From Paenibacillus kyungheensis (lineage in GTDB: Bacteria > Bacillota > Bacilli > Paenibacillales > Paenibacillaceae): a stretch of 64,000 nucleotides of DNA. This document shows positions 8,839 through 16,067 of the stretch, piece by piece. Each line of letters opens with the position of its first letter. Position 1 is the stretch's first letter. The position numbers and the translations under genes are program-made. The DNA lies in the NCBI RefSeq assembly GCF_028606985.1, contig NZ_CP117416.1, forward strand, positions 3,758,001-3,822,000. The letters run 5' to 3'. The notes under the pieces are model-generated. The model saw only the letters and a list, made by a program, of their open reading frames with translations, made no database searches and was not told the DNA's origin.

Positions 8839-9345
8839 TCAGCTCGTCCACTGCTTATATCCCATAACTGAAAAATGGTTATTTGTGCTATTCACAATAA
8901 TACGGAAGTTTTTATAGTCATTTTTAGGTAATTTCAAATGTTTTTTCTGGATTTTGGAATAAGGTTGGAATGGTGTTACAAATACAGGTTCCCATCCTTT
9001 GTCTGTCTGAGCTTCTAGACTAAAAATAACGACTTCTTTGTTTTGACCTTCGAAAGGAAAAATAGTGAATTGTACATCTGTTATTCCTTCCGCATTGATA
9101 TTATCCAAAATACGTGGTGTAGAGCTAGCCACGAATGTATAAATAATATAATAATCCAGATCAGGTACAGGATCTCCTGGTTGTGGCGGTTCTGGTATAA
9201 TAATCGGTGCTGCTTGCGTACTACTAGAAGGCGTTTCTGCAAAAGCAGTAGACGATTGACCTGCCAAAGCACCTACAGATGCGAGACTTAATGTTAAAGG
9301 AATAACTAAAAGATTTTTTAAGAAATGATTAGAAATTTTCATCAT
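8839..9345 (-). CDS. Secreted small protein, uncharacterised
   Basis: A 168-aa exported protein. A signal peptide with a hydrophobic core LLVIPLTLSLASVGALAG ends near residue 36 (AFA-ET). A Ser/Pro-rich linker (about 37-60) leads into a beta-rich domain ending GYKQWTS. The family is not recognised. Two ATGs (9345 and 9342) follow GAGAGGAAG; the second has better spacing. The C-terminal motif recurs in a decayed copy at 5377-5439, so the family has been duplicated locally. It is monocistronic. Confidence 0.75.
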   Translation of the reverse strand: MMKISNHFLKNLLVIPLTLSLASVGALAGQSSTAFAETPSSSTQAAPIIIPEPPQPGDPVPDLDYYIIYTFVASSTPRILDNINAEGITDVQFTIFPFEGQNKEVVIFSLEAQTDKGWEPVFVTPFQPYSKIQKKHLKLPKNDYKNFRIIVNSTNNHFSVMGYKQWTS

Positions 9346-9546
9346 ATCTTCCTCTCGTTATTATTATTGACTTACTGTGCATCTATTTGCTTCTATATTG
9401 CTGATCATCCTCCTTATTTTATTTGAATATAATTAACCTATTTAGTTAATTTATTCCATTTGAAATATATCATATTTAGAAATAAATGGATATAAAAAAT
9501 AAAGAAATAAAGGTTATTTATTTCTGATTGAGATTCACATCACAAA

Positions 9547-9572
9547 AAAAGATCGCTCATAGAGCGACCCTT
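9547..9572 (-). terminator. Terminator of the FusB-like gene
   Basis: TCGCTC and GAGCGA form the core stem with a 3-nt loop, bounded by an A-run and a T-run; read on the minus strand it ends in seven T. Confidence 0.6.
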
Positions 9573-9577
9573 TTGTA

Positions 9578-10222
9578 TTATTTCCCCACTGAAGCAATAA
9601 ACTTCTCCAATGCTGTAGTATCAGCAATATTATGATTACATTCTTCATGATCTATGCAAATATACTGACCCACAGAAGCAATATTATCTGGTGATCCACT
9701 TGCTTTGATTTTTACATTAAAAAATCCTAGCTCACGATGTCGATTACAAAACATACAAAATCCTTTTTTGTTCATCGAAGTCATCTGTCCTTCAATCCCC
9801 ACCATCTGATCTTGATACGGATACACGATATACAGACGATTTGTAGCAATATCTGTCCATCTTAAATACGTAGTATGTGTATAATCGATCATTTCTAGAT
9901 TAGGTGTTTTGAGCTTTTTGGCTTTGGGAAATAGCTTCTGAATCTGCTTTAATGATACTTCTGGAAATGGAATCACATAAGCATCCAGTTCATCCAGATA
10001 ATTTTCCAGATCATGAGTTGCTTCATAAGTAGACAACTGTTCTAACAGACTTTTTTGTTCTGGAGTTAAATGTTCAAAAGCTTGTATAACGTTCATAACA
10101 GCAGTTTCTCTAACCGTTTCTAACACTTTGCGATCGCCAACGCTACGCATCGTTTTCAACAGAAAGTCTGCCTGTTTTTTAATAAAATTTAATTGATCAT
10201 TGTGAATAAATGGTGTTTGCAT
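9578..10222 (-). CDS. FusB/FusC family EF-G-binding protein
   Basis: A 214-aa cytosolic protein. FusB-family proteins bind elongation factor G and free it from fusidic-acid-stalled ribosomes. The N-terminal half is helical, as in the family. The C-terminal zinc-finger-like domain has CMFC near residue 155 and C-IDHEE-C near residue 190, the four expected metal-ligand positions. The length matches the family (about 213). RBS AAGGGG lies 9 nt before ATG. Upstream is a roughly 210-nt leader with a short peptide ORF and a hairpin terminator, suggesting translation-dependent induction. Whether this chromosomal copy gives real resistance is unknown. Confidence 0.85.
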   Translation of the reverse strand: MQTPFIHNDQLNFIKKQADFLLKTMRSVGDRKVLETVRETAVMNVIQAFEHLTPEQKSLLEQLSTYEATHDLENYLDELDAYVIPFPEVSLKQIQKLFPKAKKLKTPNLEMIDYTHTTYLRWTDIATNRLYIVYPYQDQMVGIEGQMTSMNKKGFCMFCNRHRELGFFNVKIKASGSPDNIASVGQYICIDHEECNHNIADTTALEKFIASVGK

Positions 10223-10262
10223 TGCTTTCAGCCCCTTATATTTATTAAATCATTCATAAGGT

Positions 10263-10358
10263 GCAAAGCCTACGTATACCCACATACGTTAAAAACCGGG
10301 CGATATCATTACATTTATCGCGCCCTACACAAAGATATGCGCCCCGTTTAGGCTTTGC
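10263..10358 (-). promoter_or_regulatory. Structured leader of the FusB-like gene (long-range stem)
   Basis: Plus-strand GCAAAGCCTA (10263-10272) and TAGGCTTTGC (10349-10358) are perfectly complementary over 10 bp. They close a region that contains the attenuator and a further 6-bp hairpin (10272-10289, ACGTAT with ATACGT). One arm is the end of the leader ORF, so ribosomes there would block the pairing. The structure was read by eye and not folded by computer. Confidence 0.6.
10291..10325 (-). terminator. Attenuator terminator in the FusB-like leader
   Basis: On the minus strand GGG-(CG)-CGATA pairs with TATCGCCC, followed two bases later by five T. A second upstream segment (10335-10345, read GGGGCGCATAT on the minus strand) can pair with the same 3' arm through ATAT-CGCCC. 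The leader therefore offers mutually exclusive structures, as in classic attenuators. Confidence 0.65.
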
Positions 10359-10410
10359 GTAAGGCCTTTGTAGTGAACGAGCAATCTAGCACTGCTACCA
10401 ACATTGCCAC
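10348..10410 (-). CDS. Candidate leader peptide for the FusB-like gene
   Basis: A 20-codon ORF. A GTG start lies 7 nt after GGGGG, with an alternative ATG two codons later; from that ATG it reads MLVAVLDCSFTTKALRKA and stops at TAA. It begins about 25 nt after the predicted transcription start. Its last codons form one arm of the long-range stem, and the stop lies just before the competing hairpin arms. This geometry fits a translation-sensing leader peptide, as upstream of several Firmicute ribosome-targeting-antibiotic resistance genes. Coding is inferred and needs ribosome profiling or conservation. Confidence 0.5.
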   Translation of the reverse strand: MAMLVAVLDCSFTTKALRKA

Positions 10411-10441
10411 GGTATGACCCCCAATTCAATAGTATATGAAA

Positions 10442-10471
10442 AGTATAGCAGTAATTTGAATTTATTGACAA
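10442..10471 (-). promoter_or_regulatory. Promoter of the FusB-like transcript
   Basis: Minus-strand TTGTCA (10466-10471) and TATACT (10442-10447) are separated by 18 nt, a sigma-A-type promoter. It places the 5' end near 10435, giving a leader of about 210 nt. Confidence 0.6.
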
Positions 10472-10508
10472 GTTATCGTCTAGCCTTGTTTTCAATCTAC
10501 CTTCGTTT

Positions 10509-11009
10509 TTAATGACTTGATAATTGATCTACCAACTCTTCTAATTGCTTCTTATTGCGTATAATCACAACTTTTTTGTGTTGTTTCACTTGCTCCAATT
10601 TTTCTAATGTTTTAACTCGATTTCTTTTCCTATAATTCCATACCCATTTCAAAAAACCGATATCAAGCTTTTCGGGGCAATCTTCATTAAGATCAGGCCT
10701 TGTTCTGCCATGATACTGTATTCTTCGCTTCACAATTCGATACATACATAACCATCTAGGCATATCCAAAAAGACAATAACATCGGCTCGCTCGATCCGT
10801 ATATCTAATGTTCTAGAGTAATTTCCATCTATAATCCACCGATCTGTAAGCGCAAATTCTGTGACTTTCTGATCCCATGCTCCCTGCTCTGTTGCTTGCC
10901 AGTAATAACGGTCTAGATGAATAATAGGTAATTGTAATATTTTATGTAACTTTTGTGAAAGAGTCGACTTTCCCGAACCTGAACAACCAATCACTATCAC
11001 CCGATCCAT
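10509..11009 (-). CDS. P-loop ATPase, FlaR/adenylate-kinase-like
   Basis: A 166-aa cytosolic protein. Walker A GCSGSGKST is at residues 8-16, then HLDRYYW near residue 32 and the diagnostic WIIDGNYSRTLDIRIERAD block near 58-76. This matches the family annotated as DNA topology modulation protein FlaR, which is kinase-like; its true substrate is uncertain. RBS AGGAGATATC precedes the ATG. It lies between the FusB leader and another P-loop gene; all run on the minus strand, but gaps of 75 nt or more suggest separate transcription. Confidence 0.8.
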   Translation of the reverse strand: MDRVIVIGCSGSGKSTLSQKLHKILQLPIIHLDRYYWQATEQGAWDQKVTEFALTDRWIIDGNYSRTLDIRIERADVIVFLDMPRWLCMYRIVKRRIQYHGRTRPDLNEDCPEKLDIGFLKWVWNYRKRNRVKTLEKLEQVKQHKKVVIIRNKKQLEELVDQLSSH

Positions 11010-11084
11010 GATATCTCCTCCTTTTTCCAGATATTGATTTTATATTGGAAAATTAATGATATCCATAGCGCTTATATGACTTTG

Positions 11085-11648
11085 TTACAATTCAAATGTT
11101 TCTATAATCAGTTGTGCCACCGTATCTGCGGATAGATTACTGTTATTGATTCGTACATAATGTTGCTGTTGTATCTCACCAGGTAATGAGTTGAGTCGAT
11201 ACGTTTGACTCGTTTCAATAAGTTCATTTTCTGACCATTGTATATTCCGCTTTGTAGGTTTGTGTAATAGTCTATGCTCGGTTTTGTTTCTTAGTTTGCG
11301 TTCTTCGAGATCGGCTTCAAGCTCTACGAAATAGATATCTGCTCCTCTAGAGCGAAAAAGACTTGTAACTTGTTCGATATAGTCCCAATCACTTTGTAGA
11401 TCGAATGCCCATACATATGTAAAAATCAGTCCTTCTAAACTACTTTTGGATACTTCTTCAAATATCTCTTGCCTAATCAAATGTACCAATCGCTTGCCCG
11501 CAGATGTGCCATAATCGAAAAAGGTAGACACCAGATCAATCGACATATGATTGTGAAATAATTTGAAATTCGTTTTAGCTGCAACACTCTGACCAACTGT
11601 CATCTTCCCTACTGCTTGTGGACCAAATATGATCATAAATTTCATCAT
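11085..11648 (-). CDS. P-loop kinase-like protein (shikimate-kinase-like fold)
   Basis: A 187-aa protein with Walker A GPQAVGKMT at residues 9-17, where the usual S/T after Lys is replaced by Met followed by Thr. HNHMSIDL near residue 32 and a basic lid (RKLRNKTEHRLLHKPTKRN) near 123-141 are typical of small-molecule kinases annotated as AAA or shikimate-kinase-like. The substrate is unknown. Two adjacent ATGs (11648, 11645) follow AGGAG; the second has better spacing. The 14-nt gap to the upstream gene suggests a two-gene operon. Confidence 0.75.
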   Translation of the reverse strand: MMKFMIIFGPQAVGKMTVGQSVAAKTNFKLFHNHMSIDLVSTFFDYGTSAGKRLVHLIRQEIFEEVSKSSLEGLIFTYVWAFDLQSDWDYIEQVTSLFRSRGADIYFVELEADLEERKLRNKTEHRLLHKPTKRNIQWSENELIETSQTYRLNSLPGEIQQQHYVRINNSNLSADTVAQLIIETFEL

Positions 11649-11662
11649 GATTCTCCTATTCG

Positions 11663-12193
11663 TCAGCTTTCACTATTGCATAGTACACATCCATGACATG
11701 TTATATAAATATCGTGCTTTTCACACTTTGGATATCCTATTGGAATCGTTGGTCGATCATCCCCTTCTTCAATCTCTGCCCACTCTAAATAATTTTTGAT
11801 ATCAACATGTTCTTCATTAAATACTTCAATCATTGAATAAAACTGCTGTAAGCAACTTATAATAAATTCTGGTTGAGGTTGATAGCTTAATTTTTCCCAA
11901 CCTAGTCCATCTATTGCTTTTAAAATCACTTTCAATATAAAGCTTTTTTCTATCGCAAAATGTTCAATCATCCATGGCATTTCATCAATATCAAAACTCA
12001 CTGTTCCCATACCAACAACAGATTGATCTCTTTGCGCTATCCAGATTGTCAGTTCTTTTTCACGATTGGTTTGCGCTAATAAAGAACCACTAATCGATAA
12101 AACTTCAACAAAAACAGATGTTAACCCGTTAGACATACCTATAGATTCGACACTATCATTCAACGCTGGTGGTAACGATATAGAGTTTGACAT
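11663..12193 (-). CDS. Uncharacterised protein with C-terminal Cys/His cluster
   Basis: A 176-aa protein, family not recognised. The body is mixed alpha/beta with no signal peptide. The last 22 residues contain KCEKHDIYITCHGCVLC, a CxxH...CxxCxxC arrangement likely to bind zinc. The sequence IWIAQRDQSVVGMGTVSFDI resembles an acetyltransferase strand-turn but no acetyl-CoA loop follows. RBS AAGGAG lies 8 nt before ATG. It is first in a probable operon with the P-loop gene 14 nt downstream. Confidence 0.7.
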   Translation of the reverse strand: MSNSISLPPALNDSVESIGMSNGLTSVFVEVLSISGSLLAQTNREKELTIWIAQRDQSVVGMGTVSFDIDEMPWMIEHFAIEKSFILKVILKAIDGLGWEKLSYQPQPEFIISCLQQFYSMIEVFNEEHVDIKNYLEWAEIEEGDDRPTIPIGYPKCEKHDIYITCHGCVLCNSES

Positions 12194-12322
12194 ATTTTTG
12201 CTCCTTCAAAGCATAATAATCTAGCAAATAGATATATAAACTGATTAAAAATAATTAGCTATTTATACTTTACTTTAACGAATAAATAAACTATTTGATC
12301 TATTTTCGCTTTCATTATGTTT

Positions 12323-12751
12323 CTATCTACTCTTACTTATTAACTTGTTATATTGTTCCCACTCAAAATAAAAAGGACCGATAAGTATAGTTTTATTATC
12401 TGGCTCTAGCTTAAAATCTCTCCATACCATTAAATCTGCTTCTTTTTCTATCAAAACGGAGATAAATCCGCATTCTTCATCCCCACACCAGGGACAGACT
12501 AATAGTGGATATCTATAATATAGATCAGGATGCATCTGTTCTAATAACAAATAATCTAAGATTTGCTTTTGATACTCTTCACCTCCCCATCCTAACGCGG
12601 GAATCCTATCATATTGTTTTAGCATAGTATAAAGAGATTGGCCATCAATTACAAAATCAATAAAAGTCACATTTTTATTTCCCTCTTGTTGAGGATCGAA
12701 CTCATCGTATCGCTGTGTACTTTGTAGCTGTAAATGATTGATGTTATGCAT
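12323..12751 (-). CDS. Uncharacterised 142-aa protein with CPWCGDEECG motif
   Basis: Cytosolic protein with a CPWCGDEEC cluster near residue 87, a likely metal-binding knuckle set in a beta-rich domain. Similar short proteins with PxCxxCG(D/E)xxCG are common near toxin-immunity or stress genes, but no function is known. AAGGAGAATAT precedes ATG with good spacing. It has its own upstream gap of over 120 nt, so it is probably monocistronic. The name and function are left open. Confidence 0.7.
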   Translation of the reverse strand: MHNINHLQLQSTQRYDEFDPQQEGNKNVTFIDFVIDGQSLYTMLKQYDRIPALGWGGEEYQKQILDYLLLEQMHPDLYYRYPLLVCPWCGDEECGFISVLIEKEADLMVWRDFKLEPDNKTILIGPFYFEWEQYNKLISKSR

Positions 12752-12905
12752 ATATTCTCCTTGTTATGTATTTCTTTATTTAGTATATCAGCCCTTTTAC
12801 CAGTTCAACATGCTCTTTTTTGTACAAATAAGAGATAAGACACTTTTCTATCTATTTATTTGATCTTTAATCTTAACCAAATCAATGAACCAAAGGAGAA
12901 TCATT

Positions 12906-13670
12906 ATGCAGCTTACAGGGAATACGATATTGATCACCGGTGGAAGTGCAGGAATTGGACTTGCTTTTGCAGAGCGTTTTTTGAAAGCTGGTAATAAAGT
13001 GATTGTCTGTGGACGACGTGAAGAGGTTCTGCAACAAGCAGAGCAACAATATCCAGCATTAATTACACGTGTATGCGATGTGGAAAATGAAGCCGAACGG
13101 ATTCAACTATTGGATTGGGTCACCACTCACTATCCGGAAGTAAATGTGCTTGTTAATAATGCAGGTATTCAGCAACGCTTAAATGTATTAACAGCAGATG
13201 CTAAGAACCATTGGAGCGATTTTAGCAAAGAAATCACGATTAATGTTGAAGCACCTATTCACCTTTCAATGTTGTTTGCTTCTTATTTTGCGACTCAACA
13301 AAATGCTGCTATTGTTAATGTTACTTCGGGATTAGCTTTTACACCGTTTGTGATTGCTCCTATCTATTCAGCAACCAAAGCAGCACTCCATTCATTTACG
13401 ATGAGTCTTCGATACCAGCTAGAAGATACATCAATTGAAGTGATCGAAATTGCACCTCCTGCTGTAAATACAGATTTAGGTGGAGCCGGACAACATACTC
13501 AAGGCGAGCCATTAGATGCTTTTGCAGATGGTATGTTTGAAGGATTAGCCGCAGGTAAACAAGAAATTGGTTACGGTTCTTCGGTAGATCGCCTACGAAT
13601 GTCACGCGATGATATCGATAAATACACCAAGCAAATGTACGATATGACTAAAGGCTTTTTGAAATCATAA
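12906..13670 (+). CDS. SDR family oxidoreductase (DltE-like)
   Basis: Short-chain dehydrogenase of 254 aa. The cofactor loop TGGSAGIG is at residues 10-17, NNAG near 86, and the catalytic Tyr-Lys in YSATKAA near 158. CGRREE after strand 2 suggests NADP(H) preference through the Arg pair. This reading resembles DltE/oxidoreductases of unknown substrate, without the dlt operon nearby. AAAGGAG upstream of the ATG at 12906 fixes the start; the longer ORF reads through the RBS. Monocistronic, ending at a strong shared terminator. Confidence 0.87.
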   Translation: MQLTGNTILITGGSAGIGLAFAERFLKAGNKVIVCGRREEVLQQAEQQYPALITRVCDVENEAERIQLLDWVTTHYPEVNVLVNNAGIQQRLNVLTADAKNHWSDFSKEITINVEAPIHLSMLFASYFATQQNAAIVNVTSGLAFTPFVIAPIYSATKAALHSFTMSLRYQLEDTSIEVIEIAPPAVNTDLGGAGQHTQGEPLDAFADGMFEGLAAGKQEIGYGSSVDRLRMSRDDIDKYTKQMYDMTKGFLKS

Positions 13671-13770
13671 AATTTTTACAGTCCTAAACGTAGTACAATT
13701 ACACAATAATTATTCCAAGTGAAGCTTATACTATTAAATCCAATCATATTTTGTTCTGTGTAGTACTCAA

Positions 13771-13811
13771 AAAAAGAGTCCCTCTGTAGTTTATACAAAG
13801 GGACTCTTTTT
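13771..13811. terminator. Bidirectional terminator
   Basis: AAAAGAGTCCCT and AGGGACTCTTTT form a 12-bp stem with T-runs in both directions. It ends the SDR gene and, from the other side, the ferredoxin-reductase transcript. Confidence 0.8.
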
Positions 13812-13954
13812 ATTTTGTTTTACTTGCAGTAGTTCTTATTTAATTATAATAATTTATGCTTATTTCAATCATTACTTGTATGATATTTTGGATGTATCGT
13901 TATTGGGTATACTCATTTCTTAATCAATCATCATGCTATACTTGCTACGCTAAC

Positions 13955-14980
13955 TTATGAATGAATACTTTTATTTTTCTCATAAAAACGCGCATTATGA
14001 GAAGACACGCCTGCCATATGAGAAGCATCCGGTTCTAGATACAATTTGGCTGCATTGACCGCAAGTACAGCATCATTAAATGCTCCAGCGATCAGTCTGA
14101 CTTTGCTTCCATATGTGATACAATCTCCTGCTCCAAATACGCCTTGAATATTTGTACGCATACGTGCGTCTACAGATACTCCGTAATCTTCCCGTTCTAG
14201 GCCCCATTCCATCAGATTACCGAAATTACGATCGTATCCATGATTGACGATAACTTCATCTACTTCAATGTGTTGTAGTTCGTCCGTATGCATATGTGCA
14301 ATTTCAACATATTCGATCTTATCTTGTGCACCATGTAGATGAGCAATGCGATAAGGGGTGTGTACATTGGCAAAAGATTTCATCTGAGCAACAGGGTGTT
14401 CATGCCCTCCAAATTCATCCCGTCGATGAACCACAGTCACCTCCTTTGCTAATCCAGCCAATTCATTTGCCCAATCTACTGCCGAGTCTCCACCACCAGA
14501 AATCAATACCCGTTTACCGGCAAAGCGAGAAAGATCGGTTACTGTATAGTGTAGATTAGTAAGCTCATACTGATTCGCGCCTTGAATATCTAGCTTCTGG
14601 ATCTGAGTCATTCCTCTACCGATACATAATACAATGGTGCGTGTATAATGACGGTCGCCAGTTCTGGAAGTAAGCATTAACACACCATCTTCAAGACGTT
14701 CCAGATGAGCAATTTCTTGACCAAAGACAATTGTAGGTTCAAATGTTTGAGCTTGTTTCTCCAAAGATTGTATAATCTGCTCACAACGGGTAGGTTCAAT
14801 TCCGCCTACATCCCAGACCAACTTTTCCGGATACGTACGCATAAATCCACCAAGTTCATGCTTAGCTTCAATAATCTTCGTACGCATCGCCCGCATGCCA
14901 CTGTAAAAAGCAGCATACATTCCCGCTGGGCCGCCACCAATAATCGTAATATCGTAAATATCGAGCGGTTGAGTATTCAT
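13955..14980 (-). CDS. Ferredoxin/flavodoxin--NADP+ reductase-like flavoprotein (YumC type)
   Basis: Thioredoxin-reductase-fold flavoprotein of 341 aa. The FAD motif GGGPAGMYAAFYSG is at residues 15-28, the NADP motif GGGDSAVDWANELAG near 165, with HRRDEF after it, and the second FAD motif GAGDC near 290. There is no CxxC, so it is not a thioredoxin reductase; it matches the YumC/YcgT FNR group. The ATG follows the upstream lipoprotein stop codon by one base, so it is translationally coupled to a siderophore-binding protein. The likely role is to supply electrons, probably for releasing iron from imported ferric siderophore (inference). Confidence 0.85.
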   Translation of the reverse strand: MNTQPLDIYDITIIGGGPAGMYAAFYSGMRAMRTKIIEAKHELGGFMRTYPEKLVWDVGGIEPTRCEQIIQSLEKQAQTFEPTIVFGQEIAHLERLEDGVLMLTSRTGDRHYTRTIVLCIGRGMTQIQKLDIQGANQYELTNLHYTVTDLSRFAGKRVLISGGGDSAVDWANELAGLAKEVTVVHRRDEFGGHEHPVAQMKSFANVHTPYRIAHLHGAQDKIEYVEIAHMHTDELQHIEVDEVIVNHGYDRNFGNLMEWGLEREDYGVSVDARMRTNIQGVFGAGDCITYGSKVRLIAGAFNDAVLAVNAAKLYLEPDASHMAGVSSHNARFYEKNKSIHS

Positions 14981-14981
14981 C

Positions 14982-15956
14982 TTATTTCACCAACTTTTCG
15001 ACAACATTATTCATTAACAATACTGAACCAACAGGGCCTACTCCATGGACAAAATCACTTGTTTTCAACGGGAAAACATGATCGTTTTTGACAGCAGTTA
15101 GACTTGCCCATACTTTGTTTTCTTTTAACCTTTTCATCGATTCGGTATTATCGTGATCTTTCAAAATCCGATCTTCGACAAAAATATAATCAGGATTCAT
15201 ATCAGGTAAAGCTTCGAGTGATATTGGAGAAAACCAATCGGTCGAGTCTTTGATCGCTTCAGGGCTATGTAGACCTAGCGTTTGATAAAAGAATGCACTA
15301 CTATTCGCAGCTTTGGGTCCCATTACACGATAACGTTCGGATTCAACACGCAAGATCAATACGGTTTTATCACCAATTGCTTGTTGAATTTGTTCTCTAG
15401 CTTGTTTGGCTTTGGCATCGAATGTGGCTAATACCTGTTGAGACACTTCTGTTTTATCGAAAATAGCTGCCAGATCAGGCATGGCTGTTTTCATTTCACT
15501 ATCTGCATTAATCGCTACAGTTGGTGCAATTTTGGATAATTCTTCGTACGTACCCGGCTCCATACCAACACCAATGCCTACAATTAGATCAGGGGATAAT
15601 GATAATAATTGCTCATAGTTGTATTGATATTGCTCTGCTTGAATCATTTGCACGCCATTCTTCTCAAAATAAGGTGCACGATAATCCGGCTCTACCTCAG
15701 GTACAAAAATAACCATCTGTGGCGGAACACCCATTTCAATCAAATACTCTGCATAGATCGAACTAAGCACCAGTACATTTTGGGGATGCTGTGGAATCGT
15801 AACTTCCCCGAAATAATCTTTGACTACTTTGGTACCTGTATCTTGCTCAGTAGCTGCTGCTGTATTAGCTTCTGTATTCGAACCGCTAGCACAAGCGGAT
15901 AACAACAAGCTGCATATCATGACTAGTATTCCCCAACTTAACAACCGACGCGACAT
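14982..15956 (-). CDS. Iron-siderophore ABC transporter substrate-binding lipoprotein
   Basis: FecB/FepB-type lipoprotein of 324 aa. The signal peptide ends in the lipobox LLSAC (Cys near residue 21). A class III binding-protein fold follows (VLVLSSIYAEYLIEMGVPPQ, LLSLSPDLIVGIG, LEALPDMNPDYIFVEDR). RBS AAGGAGAG. A Fur box sits about 20 nt upstream. It is followed with one base by a YumC-type reductase, and the regulator at 16068-17687 carries a clearly related domain. No permease or ATPase is in the window, so a remote or shared FecCD-type transporter must be used. Confidence 0.9.
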   Translation of the reverse strand: MSRRLLSWGILVMICSLLLSACASGSNTEANTAAATEQDTGTKVVKDYFGEVTIPQHPQNVLVLSSIYAEYLIEMGVPPQMVIFVPEVEPDYRAPYFEKNGVQMIQAEQYQYNYEQLLSLSPDLIVGIGVGMEPGTYEELSKIAPTVAINADSEMKTAMPDLAAIFDKTEVSQQVLATFDAKAKQAREQIQQAIGDKTVLILRVESERYRVMGPKAANSSAFFYQTLGLHSPEAIKDSTDWFSPISLEALPDMNPDYIFVEDRILKDHDNTESMKRLKENKVWASLTAVKNDHVFPLKTSDFVHGVGPVGSVLLMNNVVEKLVK

Positions 15957-15975
15957 ATCTGTATCTCTCCTTATA

Positions 15976-15996
15976 TGATAATGATTATTATTATCA
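15976..15996. promoter_or_regulatory. Fur box
   Basis: ATGATAAT and ATTATCAT flank a 7-nt GATTATT centre, matching the Bacillus Fur consensus TGATAATNATTATCA in overlapping registers. It lies upstream of the siderophore-binding lipoprotein and should repress it in high iron. Confidence 0.8.
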
Positions 15997-16067
15997 TATA
16001 GTATCAGACAACAACTCTTCCTTACATGGGGAATCGTGCGTATTGATTTGAATTATTGTGCACTCTT

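Noticed and set aside
10263-10425. T-box or tRNA-like structure in the FusB leader
   Set aside because: No T-box GGGTGG-N-ACCGCG motif, no specifier loop and no tRNA cloverleaf; the leader ORF and attenuator explain the region better.
7602-12751. Prophage or integrative element
   Set aside because: No integrase, structural phage gene, repeats or attachment sites were found; at most an accessory gene cluster.
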